From Juglans regia (taxonomy: Eukaryota > Streptophyta > Magnoliopsida > Fagales > Juglandaceae): a stretch of 64,000 nt of DNA. Below are positions 1 to 14,796 of the stretch, piece by piece. Both the position numbers and the translations under genes were made by a program. The first letter of the stretch is position 1, and every line of letters starts with the position of its first letter. The notes beneath the pieces are model-generated. The model did not search any database, had not been told where the DNA came from, and saw only the letters and a program-made list of their open reading frames with translations. The stretch spans positions 33,927,340-33,991,339 of the forward strand of contig NC_049911.1 of assembly GCF_001411555.2 (NCBI RefSeq), written 5' to 3'.

Positions 1-203
1 ATGGTGGAGATGATGATGATGGTATTATCATTCTCACATTAAGTTACACATTTAACTAAAACAGCTAGTTGTACTGTATGGAAACTGCTGCTGTCCTGAT
101 TTTGGTCTTGCTTCAGTTCTTTGCCTGCCATTGGATCTGGTGCATCCAAAAACTGTATGAGCAATATTAATATCTTTAGATTCTTACCATTTTTCTGTTG
201 TAA

Positions 204-241
<38 letters not shown>

Positions 242-358
242 AGCATACAAAGATATACGCATGTGTATGTGTTTGTGTGTATATATACTTCAGATGTCCT
301 TCGAGTGAAACTACTACTTTTTTGAGTATCATGTAGCAGCACATTACTGTATTGACAG
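1..358 (+). other. Intron of the poly(A) polymerase gene
   Basis: Non-coding sequence before the first visible exon, ending in a CAG acceptor at 356-358. It carries a (CT)n microsatellite at about 206-240. No exon was recognised here. Confidence 0.7.
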
Positions 359-3075
<2,717 letters not shown>

Positions 3076-3850
3076 CTCAGGAAGGAGTCGTCCACTTCAT
3101 CTGAAGCAGCTAGTTCTGTTGGGGAAACTTGTCAGATTGGACTGAATGGGGACAAAGTTGGGGTAGCTTACATGTAACTGAAGCGGTGGAGAAACCTTCA
3201 CCAAGGAAGGACTGGCTTGCTTAATCTGAAGTACCTAAATGCTATATTTTGTAAAACATGTCAAATCGGATTGAACAGGGACAAAGTTGGGATAGCTTAC
3301 GTGGAGAGTATGGAGTGGAACTTATAGGAAACTGCTGTATTGGGCTGAAGATACTGATCAAGAAGTAGTCAAACCATATAATCAAACAACGGGAAAAGAA
3401 AATGCTGAAAGTGTATTCAACTGAGTGAAATATTCAGAAACTCAGTTTCAGAGTGACTTTTAGGCCTTGTTCTGGATGGCCACAGGATGGCCATGTGAAA
3501 ATTGGAAGTTCTGGAGATGCATGTACAGGATCTTTGCAGGGCGATGTATGTGCGAGAGATCCTGATTTGCTTTTTGGAAATGGGTTTTTCAATTCGGGTG
3601 GCGTATTTTAAAAAGGCTTGTGGAGGTTCTGAAAAACTTTCTGAAATTATTTTATTTAGTTCCCCCCCCCACCCCCCCCAGGATGGCAATGCATAAAATT
3701 GGAAGTTCTGGAGATAAGTGAGTGTCAGTGACCTTTACAGGGTAATGTGTGCGGGAGATCCTTATTTGCTTTGGGAAAAAGGGTGTTTCAATGCAAGTGG
3801 AGTATTTCAAAAAGGCTTTTCTGAAGATATGGAGGTTCTGAATCTAACCT
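3076..3850 (+). pseudogene. Eroded C-terminal tail of the poly(A) polymerase gene, with two tandem duplications
   Basis: After the TAA at 3073 the same frame continues as tail-like sequence (SSEAASSVGETCQIG) to a second stop near 3177. The part around 3046-3175 is repeated imperfectly at about 3176-3300. A second pair of copies lies at about 3486-3645 and 3681-3845. The later copy reads CAGDPYLLWEKGCFNASGVF in one frame, resembling the end of plant PAPS tails. The block is probably former coding sequence that is now 3' UTR or intron-like. Alternative splicing that reuses part of it cannot be excluded. Confidence 0.6.
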
Positions 3851-4863
3851 TTCTGATCTTTATTGATTTACTCTCGCGCTCTCTCCCAAGAAAAAAATCC
3901 CTCCTTTTGTCTACCTTCTGGTCTGGTCATTGTTAGAGAGAGCAAAACTGTTTGTAGGTTCCAAATCCATTCTCTTTTATATGGATTTTTTTTCCCTGCT
4001 CTTCCATTCATATCTCTATCTGGCCGGGCCATTGTGAGGTAGCAAGCTTATTTGTAGGTTTTTGTCTCGTTCTCCTTTATATGCTTGTTATTTTTTTTAT
4101 GGAATTTCATTGGTTTTTATTTCTACAATTATTGGATAATGATAAATTGAACGGACAGTCTCCTAACTAGTGCATACATGGTGGCAGGTCCTGTACCACC
4201 ATACATTATGCTTCCAGTTACTGTGAATAGAACCTAACTACGTACTGTCTAGGGCTCAGATACATGACTCCCCCTGTTTCTCCCTGTTTCTCGTTTCTAA
4301 TATCTCTTGGGAGCCTAACTTCTTTTACTGCTGGTTGTCTTCTATAGTTGGACTATTGCAATCTGGAATGTTGTAAATTCGGAAGATGGGCTTGGTCAGA
4401 ATCTATGCAAGAGCCAGTGATAAGGCATGTTTTTTTCAACTTCGGTTTTTTTTATGAAAATCATTGTATCTTTATACCGTGCTTTTTCTGTATATGGCTC
4501 TTGTCTGACAGATTTAAGTCTCAAGTCACTTGTACTTAATAATGCTCGGGAGGTGACCATACTTGAAACAGAGAGTCGCTTCTATGAAAGGAGAGAGCCA
4601 GCACATTGGTAAGTGGCACATCCATTGCTGGCTTTCATTATGGTTTTTTCCAGGTGCCACATTGTGTGCCATCTTGTGAGCTGAGTGCAATGGTCATCTT
4701 ACAAGATGTGCTGCTAAACATCGTTGAAGCTGAGAGCACCGCAGAAGGGTATTATTGTACATCGTCCGGTGACTGCTGTTGCTTTGATGACTGGTTTCCA
4801 TTTAACTAGGGCCAAATGTTTCTTCACAAGGACAAAAGAATCAAGTACTTGTAGGGGTGTTTG

Positions 4864-4894
<31 letters not shown>

Positions 4895-6002
4895 TAGGTT
4901 TTGTAATTCTCCATCGACTGTTGTAGGTTGTAGGCTTTACTGCCCGTAATAGATCTCAAACCTTGTAGTTCATTCTCTTGCCATCTCTCTCTCATTCTCA
5001 ACCCAAATTGTGCATCATGGAAGTAGATGTTACCATGCGAGCCGGAGTTACAGGTACTTTTAGCTGTTAACGTCGACCTCTTTGATGCATTCCTGCCTTT
5101 TTTATGTGCTCTGACATTTGATCTAATCGGGCAAATTACAAACTAAGCATAATGTCCAAGATAAGCGATTCATGAACCGAGGTTCTCTCTTCGTAATGGT
5201 AACAATTTAAGCCGAGTCTACTTTAAACTTGGACATATTTTGTGAGCGAAGATCCAAGCTAAAATTGCTTCTCTTCGACTCTGGAATTTCGACCTTATGA
5301 TTCCAATGAACTGTGCTACAAGAATTTGGAGGGTACTTGAGGGGGATACAAGAAAAAAGAAAAGCGAAGTTGTGTGAAAGAAACTTGAAAGCATGTAAAA
5401 AGGCAAGGAGCGATCTAGATCGAGTTGATATGCACCTTTATCATCATCAACAAAGTAAAAACGATCGAGAGACCTAAAATATGATTATTTGTACTTGATT
5501 TGCCCTAGTGCCACTGCCAACTTCCTCTCACAGCATGAGCTTCCTTGTCCTTAATATGAACTGATTATCAGTTCACGAAGGGTTCTTTGTCCGAAGAACA
5601 TGTTCATATTTCACTGATTAAAATTAATGAACAAAGTTGTGCGTGGTTGTTGGATGCATGTTGACTTATGTCCACTATATAGACAAAGAACGACGTTGCA
5701 GGCAGTGGATTAATTAAAAGTCAACAACTTAACTGCATGGTGGATCAACATCATAATATAAATGGAAGGAAAACATAAGCCACGCATAGGCCGATCAACA
5801 TCATAATATATAGACTAGCTAGCTAAGCTGATTACAAGCTTATCAGTAAACACAATTAATGATACTGCTAATTAATACACGGAAACTCTGCGAAATTCTT
5901 CCGTTCTACTCGATAATATGAGCTTTTGTTCATATAACTATATATATATATATATGAAGAATGAGTCCGTACGTGTATGAGGTTTCGCCAATTACCATTT
6001 AA
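3851..6002. other. Intergenic or 3' flank, no recognisable gene
   Basis: Sequence between the poly(A) polymerase gene and the AHP gene. 4320-4810 has short open frames with no family resemblance and could be 3' UTR exon material. A (CT)n run lies at about 4864-4890. An 18-bp segment, GATCAACATCATAATATA, occurs near 5742 and again near 5793. No RNA gene was seen. Confidence 0.5.
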
Positions 6003-7107
6003 TTATCGGCCGGCTTGGCCTCCTGCTGATGGTCCACCTTGTCGTGCCAACTAAATTAATGTACACGCAATCGTAAGAAAACATTTGTAGGAGCAAAGAA
6101 AATAGGATAAACACATAAACAGTACGCTCACATATTATATGACAGATATATACCTTAAAATAATCTTCCAGCTTCGTCTTCAAACTTGCATGCTCTTGTT
6201 TGACTTGTCGGAAAGTCCTAATGCATCTGCCAAAATGCATGGAATTGTAAAATCTAAGAAATACAAAAACCCTTTCAAGGGGCCTACAAATTGTCTGAAT
6301 CCAAAAGAGCAAGGTATGGATTAAACACATGCAGATTATATATATAGATCAGAAATGTTTTAGCTACAAATAAATTCTACAAAAATAAATCCATAAATTG
6401 ATATGGTTTGATATAGTATGTCATATTGTAAAGATACTTTTATTGTAAAATAGATCTAACGTATTATATGAAGTAATGTCAGTTTGTCAGTTTACTTTTG
6501 TGAAATCTCTTTATGGTCTCATATATATATATATATGAAAATACTTTAGACACAAAGGAATTATAAAAAAATAAACTCACAAAATGATGTAGCTTGATGT
6601 GATATGTAGGATTATAAAATTACTTTTATTATAAAGTGGATCTAACAGATCCTATAAAACTAAATCAATTTGTAGGTTTATTTTGTATAATTTTTTTTGT
6701 GTATGTAGTATGTATGTATGTATGTATGAGTGTGTGTACTTATGCTTGTGTGAAAATAAATTACCCTTCTGCATTAGCTGCCTCGCAGTATTCCATGAAT
6801 AGTGTGCATTCTTTCTGCACTCTCGTGGCTCCTATGCTGCAACAAAAACCATCCACAACTGCTGCATTAATTTCGATGGGTTACGTTTTGTTTTATTAAG
6901 TTGTAAACATATAATCAAATCGCTTGATCCACCGATAATCAAGTGTAAGATACTAATTTCTATTTCTTGATCCTCCACTGATGATCAAGTGATCTGATAT
7001 CTGTCTTATTATTCAAAGGGGATCTCATGCGAAAGTGTTCCACTTGCTTTTAAATATGTGATAATTATACTGAGCAAATGCTGGGAGCTGCTGAAAGCCT
7101 GAAATAT

Positions 7108-7154
<47 letters not shown>

Positions 7155-8077
7155 ATGGTGGGTGAGACTCGCTGCATTTTCCCTACATTTGACAATATCC
7201 ATTCGCTTTAAACGTCTCTGCAACGGGCGGTCATATTTTACCTTGAGCTACTACCCTTGAATTGGTGCATGTAATTGTCCAGCTTAGTGAAATCAATAGG
7301 CCGACTACCCCTGTATAGATCATAAAAAGTAAAAACGTCTATGAAAATGATCTGATAATAATGACAACAAGAATAATGAAAAAAGATTATTCTACGTACA
7401 GTGCTTGCTCTATGTTTTGTAGAAGTCTAGCAGAATTAGCATAGAAAGTTGTCACCATTTCCTCTACGAAATTAGGGTTGTCATCATCTTCCAACTCCTC
7501 AAGCTGAATAAATTGCTCATCAAGGTACCCCTGCACAATGTTTTTGCAATTGGTAGCTGAAGAATCAGCCAGAACGCAGCCATTTCTAGTTGACCGGCCA
7601 TTAATGATCTTAAACCCGAACAAAAAAAAGAAAAAAAGATTCTTAAACGTCTCTGGCCATTGCATAAAGTTAGGTTAATCCACGAGTCGCGACTCGCGAC
7701 GATGTATTTTAGTTAGTTTCCGCAACTCACTCCCGAGATACGGATGTTCAGTGCCATTGAGTCAAAAGCCACTGTTGATCTGGCCGTGGTTCAAACATAC
7801 GACTGAATTGTTTCCCTCATCAATCACAGCACATTCTTTGTGGATGGTTTAGAAACGCATTCCTGGTCTTTAACTAGAGATCATTTTTTCATGTTTACTA
7901 AGAACCCTTAAGGGAGCCAAATGAAAACAGAAAAAAGAAAGCATATATAGTCGTTTTCTGGGTGAGAATGTATGTATAATTACTAGCTAGCGATTGCAAA
8001 GAAGTGTGAGCTAGCAGAACCTGGTCGAGGAGGGACCTCTTCATGTCAAGCTGGTGTTGCAAGTGGTTCTTGTCCAT
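6003..8077 (-). CDS. AHP: Histidine-containing phosphotransfer protein (AHP4-like)
   Basis: AHP proteins relay phosphate from hybrid cytokinin-receptor kinases to response regulators, shuttling between cytoplasm and nucleus. Six exons on the minus strand: 8077-8021, 7530-7400, 7310-7242, 6836-6765, 6226-6154 and 6050-6003, totalling 450 nt (149 aa plus stop). The N-terminal exon is MDKNHLQHQLDMKRSLLDQ. The second gives GYLDEQFIQLEELEDDDNP, typical of the AHP first helices. The HPt motif YMHQFKGSSSSIGA spans the exon 3/4 junction, with the phospho-accepting His at residue 78, so this is not an AHP6-type pseudo-HPt. The C-terminal helix is GCIRTFRQVKQEHASLKTKL. The short end ARQGGPSAGGQAGR is Gly-rich. 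Resemblance is strongest to AHP4. Intron 4 contains two related repeat copies. Confidence 0.95.
6360..6700. repeat. Two diverged tandem copies of a MITE-like sequence in AHP intron 4
   Basis: Segments at about 6360-6500 and 6540-6700 share the same order of short motifs: TAGCTACAAA or TTAGACACAAA, AAAATAAA(T/C)TCA, TGATGT or TGATAT, TTACTTTTATT and GATCTAAC. They are separated by a (TA)n run. Similar wording recurs around 25800 and 54300, suggesting a dispersed non-autonomous element. Confidence 0.6.
7108..7154. repeat. Compound (TA)n(GT)n microsatellite
   Basis: About 21 bases of TA repeats run directly into about 26 bases of GT repeats, in AHP intron 3. Expected to be length-variable. Confidence 0.95.
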
Positions 8078-11000
8078 TTCTTCGTGTAAAGTGGTGCTGG
8101 GACGTGAGAGCTTTGATGGCTTATTTTAGTACAACACTGATATAGCAATATGGCAGTCTGACCAAAGTATTTATAGTGCACCCGCGGGCAAAGCGCGGAA
8201 TCGGAAAAGGCAAACAAATATCAAGAGGGTACGTAGTACGTACGCGTCTGTCTAGTAAAAGATGGATTCTTTCGTACACTTATTTGATTAGGTGCCAAAG
8301 TACGTATATGCATGAAGATTCTACAATCCATCAATTCGGAGGAAAAAGATATCTGAACCTTCTTTGTGAGCACCACATGATGAAGGGCGTTCGTAATCAT
8401 GCATGTTCTTGTAACTTTTTGGAGAAGAAGTTTTCAACTTTCTGCGCAAGGATTTGATCCGATCTCTAGTTTCAATCTCTGATGGCAATGTGTTAGTGAA
8501 ATACACAATAAAATTAACATTCAAAACAAAACCAACTAAAAACTAGTAGGAAAGCAACGGTAAGAAAATAAAATTATTAAAAAAATACTAACACAATGTG
8601 CATGCTAGCCAGAGAAGGTACGTAGATGAAATTAGCATCTTAGATAGATTAGGCAAACACTAGCTAGTTCTTTTTCTTCGCAAACACTAGCTAGTTCTTT
8701 TTCTTCGCAAACACTAGCTAGTTCGATCGCATGCATGCTGTCCCTCAACAGAGCTAGCTAGGCTGCAAAACAAGTTCTTGCAGTCTTTACTGTCATCTTA
8801 ATTTTCCTGAGCTGTTCCTAATTCATTCGATTTATAACCTCTAAATATTTCCCACAAGATCATATATAGTAGCTACTATATAATGATATATGTTACTTTC
8901 CCAACCTAGGCAGGGCTCTAGATTCTTAGTGATCAATTTCTTTCATGAACTGGCAAATAAAACTTGATGGGAAACTTGGAACTCTGCATATAGGGCGGCT
9001 GTGATCATGAAGTGACCAAAAGAAGCAAAAAAAATAAAATCTCTGACAAATAGTGATCGAAATGAGAATATAGTACTTAATACCTTTAAATTATTAGCAG
9101 TACGGTGGTCCTTCATGTACGGTGGTCCTCGTTCCTTTAATTAATTTAGCAGGATTCTTGCTCTATCCATCTCTTTATAATTCTCGCCGCGCGAAAAGAT
9201 GATAGAAGAAAGACGATTACAAAAGGGATTCTCCTTTACTCCTCTGCCAATTCCAAGAAAGAGATCAGAGCAGGAAATAATGGAGAGATTTTTCTGCCCC
9301 CACACTCCAACGGAATCATCAATCACTCCTTTGCAAAAGATCAAACAAAAGATGCTGGGATGGGAATATAAAGTGATTTTCCCCACCTTGTATTGGAGAG
9401 TAATAGCAGCAGCACCAATAATATCTCTCCCAGCTCAGCAACTCACTGTCGTGGCACTCAAACCAGTCAACATCCATTGCAGAATATTTACAACTCAGCA
9501 GATGGCAAACAAACCCAAGATTAGTTATGCCCTCTTACGTAAATACACATTGTGATTTGTTTGTAGTGAGGATTCTTGTTGTAACTGCCTCTGACATAGA
9601 CTAGCATGAGTGTGCATCATGCACAGCACGTATTCGATAATTTGCCCGAATGTTCTGGGCTCTTCTTATTGCCTATATAAACAACACTGTATTGCTTCAG
9701 TGTTATATAATGAAAACATTAATTCTTGAGCCTGTTATCTAGCAGAGAGATTAAAGATCCCTGTTGCCATTATTCGATCGATCTGTCCCATGTCGATAAG
9801 AATCCCACACGGAGCACCATGATCATCAGCGTATCCTTGGAAAGGAAATGAAACGTCCCAAGTCATAATGAGTTCTGCATGAATGAACTAGATCGGCTAG
9901 CTAGAGCTGATTTAGCCTGGCCTGTATAAATAAAATAGTTCCATATATATTCCTGACCATGCATGGGAGAACATGTATTTATATTAATACTAATATATAC
10001 TAGGAACTGATGATGTAGCAAATTCATGAAACCTCTGCGTCTCAACGTCTAATTAGTATTCCTAGATAAATATAAGTAAACAATCTTCAGATTTTAACAA
10101 ACGGATGAAAGTGAGGTCTTCGAACCAGTTTATATAATAATTAGCATTACAACAAAGAAAATAATAGGAGAGATTTCAAGACCTGATCTTTTGTCTTCTC
10201 TGAAAAGATAAGCTGGCATATATATGGAGAGAAGAGATCAATATTGATACTTCGATATTGAATATTGCAGTCAAATCTCGACATAATATACAACTCATTA
10301 ATATACTTGAATTTGAACCCAGATATAAAAAAAATTATATATATATATATATGAGAAATGATACTTGCAATCGTGAGTATACAAGAATCGTGTAGTCGCT
10401 TTGAAAAAAATAAATAAATATAAGATCCACGTAAAAAGAAATTAATTTTTTAATAATAGATTTCACTATTTTTTAAAATAATTGCACATCATTTATGTAT
10501 TCTACAACTATATATAACATTACTCTATATATATATATATATATATATTTCAGTCACTAGCAGATCAGGCTACATGATCACCTCACAGAAGAAACAGCGA
10601 TAAAATACATGAAATGTCCATTTGGTGGCAAATCAAAGACTCAGTAGTACCGGACTATCACAGAAAACATTTGAAAATAAATAGGGTGACGAAAGGCATG
10701 CATGCAGAGTACTCCATTGAGGCAAATATAATATTATTGCCTCCTCACAATTCTAATTGCCTCCCTTTCAAAAAATAAAAATAAAAATAAAAATCTAATT
10801 GCCTCAATGAATACACATTCGATCCTGTGTTGTTTTTTTCTTCAATCATATATAAGTAATTATATTTTATATGCCCACGAACAACGTTATATATATGCAT
10901 GATCTGTGAGCATGCATACAGAACTACCCCATGTCAAAGCTAATTAATTTTATTTTTTTTGGCATGTATATGACGCGGAAGTACGTATATGTAGTTGTGT

Positions 11001-11480
11001 CCGTTATTTGGAGTTTTTTTTATATCACTTGCAAGAGTAAATTATTATTTGAGTAAATATGTTTCGTAATTTTTTTATTTGAGAAGTGATACAACTCATA
11101 AAAATAAATCTATATATTTATATAATTTTAATATTATTTAAGATGAAAAACCGATAAATGCATAAAATCTCGTAATATTAATTACATAAAATAATTCGGT
11201 TAAGGCGGCATCCTATAAATTTATAATTGAATAATATCACTCTTCCCGTGGTTCGAACTTGCCCCGACGCAAGAAACAATATTTGAGAGCCGAAAAGGAA
11301 AATTAAGGGAGGGAAAGAAAAGAAAAAGAAAAGAAAAGAATCCCAAATTTTCAGGAGGTTCGCCACCGGCCGGGATAATCACAGTGGCGGGTATGCTTTA
11401 AAAGCTCTCGCTATTAAATTCTACTTTGTTTCTGACAGAACCCGAAGCCAAAAACTAAAACACAGTGACGACCTAAGGGA
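8078..11480. other. Intergenic spacer between AHP and cereblon, which start divergently
   Basis: The AHP start (minus strand, 8077) and the cereblon start (plus strand, 11481) face away from each other, so this 3.4 kb holds both promoters. It contains a 27-bp tandem repeat at 8654-8724, TA runs near 10335 and 10525, and AT-rich MITE-like stretches at about 10350-10530 and 11040-11200. The longest open frame (9199-9555) shows no known family. No RNA gene was recognised. Confidence 0.55.
8654..8724. repeat. 27-bp tandem repeat, 2.6 copies
   Basis: Two identical 27-bp units (8654-8680 and 8681-8707) followed by a 17-bp partial unit. The unit contains CACTAGCTAGTTC, with the palindrome CTAGCTAG. 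It lies about 600 bp upstream of the AHP start codon. Confidence 0.95.
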
Positions 11481-14400
11481 ATGGACGACGATGGCATTCT
11501 AGAGATAGAGAGGCACCAGATGGAGCAGATTCGAGAGCTCGATCTCGAGGAACTCCAGGTCGAAGAGGTCGATGACCTCTATGGCTCATCCGACGATGAC
11601 CTTGTCACCACGTAATTTCACCGACCCCTTTGTCGTTTGGTTTTCTTTTATTCGAAATTTGATCGGTTTACTATCATATCCCCAAATCTTGTTATGTTGT
11701 ACGGAAATTAATTAGGGTTATTTCGTAGTTTGAATTATCTTGCGGGTGAAACTGGTCTTCCTTACCTGCCGTTTGGCTTGCGAGAAAATCGTATCAAGAA
11801 TTAGAACAGCAGCATAGCGACAGAGTTCTGGTTAGCCAAGTTTAACACTTAAAAGGAGAAAATACAGTACCATGCATGATAATTCAAAATAATATCCATA
11901 GTCAAGGAGAATTTATTACCAGGTTTGATTTAAAAATCTTTTTTTTTTTTTTTTTGGCCACGGAAGTTGAATAAATAGATACGGAAAATTTGAGATTAAT
12001 ATCCATAGCGTATTGGCTCGAACTCAATTACGAATAGGGGATGGATGTGCTTAAATAGCTTATTTTTTTCCCGTTTTATAATGATCTGTAATTGATTTCA
12101 CTTATGTTGTTTTGATTATTTTCATTGGTTGCTGACTTCTTTACACATGTTTTCCTTTGAACTAAAGTGATCGTGGTTATGGTGGTGCTGCCATGTCCGG
12201 CGAAATTACATTTAACACCTGTTTGGCTTCATTACATACGTATCTTGGTGGTATGCATACAGTGTTCTGTTTAATGTATATGCATATATTGGTGGCGTCT
12301 GGCGGTAGGCAAATTCTAATGTTTATGTTATTTTGATCTCACTTGCATGAGACAGAGGTTGAAGACACTCATCGTCGGATGGCATTTTTGGAAGGTGGTG
12401 CCATTTTGAACCTCCCACTGTTCTATCTTGAAGGTAATTGCTTGTCTATTTATTTAAACGATTAAGGTATTGAATTTCAGTTCCAGTACCTACCTGGTGG
12501 CTATTAAAATTTTTCTCCACCATTGCTGAGGATGCCTTCATATTCCTGTTCATTCTTGTCCGCTAATTGATTTTTCTAATGGGGATCCATGTGATGTTTC
12601 TTAGGAGTTGTTCTGTTTCCAGAGGCCACCCTTCCTCTAAGAGTTATCCAGCCAGTTTTTATAGCTGCCGTTGAGAAAGCATTGACCCAGGTTGATGCTC
12701 CTTATACAATTGGTGTGGTAGGTGGCCTCCTGACTGCTTTTCACGTACTCTACCACTCCTTGAGATTTCTTTCTTGCTGTTGTCTAAAGGTTTTGATGAC
12801 GTTTTGAAACTTTTACAGGTCCATGTTCATAGGGATCCTGCTAACGGGAGGATAAGGTTCGCAACCATTGGGACAACAGCAGAGGTATAGTTACAAAACC
12901 TTGTAGCTCGTTCTTTCTTCTTTTTTTTTTCTTCCTTTTTCAATTGATGGGGATGTAACCTATATGTATGCAGATCTTATTTATATACACGTATAAGAAT
13001 TGCAATATAACATGTTTTGTCCATTTATATCCAATCAAATTTCAAACACAAATCTTCATTAAGTCACCCCCCACCCCCCCCCCAAAAAAAAAAGTGAAGT
13101 TATAAGCCTGCTAGCAAAGTGCCTCTTTTAATATGAGCTAGAGAATTTTTATGCCTGTGGTATTCTTCATTGGGAGTGCTAGATTTTGGGGTCTAGTGTT
13201 TGATACATTATTAATGCAAATAGCTTAAACTCGTTGAACTCACTTTTTACAGATTCGGCAATACCGTCGGTTAGAGGATGGTTCTCTGAATGTGGTTACT
13301 CGTGGGCAGCAGAGATTTCGTTTAAGGAAACGTTGGATTGATGTGGAAGCAGTGGTTAGGATGATATTACATCTACTTACCCAAAAAAGGATATTGTTAG
13401 GCTTGAATACTATTTCTGTTTTATCTTTTCCGATATGTCTAACTGTAAGAGCTTATTTGGGGAATTTGTCATCTTTTTAGCCATGCGGGGAGGTCCAAAT
13501 TATCCAGGAGGATCAACCATTAAGGACACCACGTGATGCATTTGGAAAATTGACTCCATTTAGTAATCTTCGGAGCCATGTAGCCTCACGTACACGGCCT
13601 TTACATGCTTCTCATGCTAAATTGCATCAATCTAGAGATGAGGAAAATGTTTCAGACTCAAACTCCGAAGGAAGCTTTGAGAGTGCACTCTCCCCTGTAG
13701 AAAGGACAATCCACCATTCTGCAGTTTATTCTTCTAATGGGTGTGATATAATGGATGAATCAACTAGTAGCGATGATGACAAGTTCTTGTGTGGGTCAGA
13801 CCTACAATTTAGAAGGCCTTCCCTGAATGACTCTGAGTCCATGGGATCATTGCATGCAGACCACAAGAAGCAAATAGGAATTGCTGAGTTGGGATTGGGA
13901 AATAGCTCAACTTCAGGAAGGCAATCTTGCAAAAGGGAAGAGCCAGACCATTGTTGGGAAAAAACAGACTTCAACAACGTTCGCAGAGCTCCAAGAGCAT
14001 TCTGGCCATACTGGGTTTACCGTATGTATGACTCCTATAGCCTTGCTGAAAGGGCTGCAGGTGATTTACCCTGACTTTTCGTGCCCCCCATATATTCTTT
14101 TTGCCTTTCGCTTTAAGTTCATCCATTTGAATAGCATAAGACACTAATGTTTTTGTAATTTAAGTCTAAGGACACTAATGTGGTTGAAACTATTATAAAC
14201 ATTTCTGTAGTTTGTCTGTGAAGGTATAACACGAATTTTCTAATTCATGAAAAGAATCAAATCTGCTAAAAAATCTTGAATTTTGTAGAACCAACCTTGT
14301 TAATCTTAGATGAGTAAGAATAACATCTGAAAAGAAATCCTCATTTAGTTCAGGGTATTTTAGCTTTGGATGCTTGCTTTAGGTGGAAAATTGCAGTGTA

Positions 14401-14755
14401 AAGTTTTCAGATATTTTGAAACCGATGATTTCTTCCTGTTTGCTATGCCTTTAGGCCAATAAGTTTGGACCTTGTCTACTCATTTTTCAGTTAATGATAC
14501 TTGTGTTTCCACACTTATTTTCGCAGATATGTGGAAAAGGATAGTTGGGGCACCCAGCATGGATGGCCTTGTTCGGAAGCCCGATATTTTGTCATTTTAT
14601 ATTGCCAGTAAAATCCCTGTTTCTGAATCTACAAGGCAGGAGCTCCTGGAGATTGATGGAATTTCATATAGGTTGCGTCGTGAAATTGAGTTACTTGAGA
14701 GTGTCAATCTTATTCGGTGTAAAAACTGTCAGGTCATATATCATCCTTGTCCAAA

Positions 14756-14796
<41 letters not shown>

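Noticed and set aside
4348..4809. Possible extra coding exons of the poly(A) polymerase gene
   Set aside because: Frames are short, have no resemblance to the PAPS tail and lack clear splice partners; 3' UTR or spacer is as likely.
9199..9555. 118-codon open frame in the AHP-cereblon spacer
   Set aside because: No domain, no splice partner and ordinary AT-rich context; a chance frame is more likely. Transcript data would be needed.
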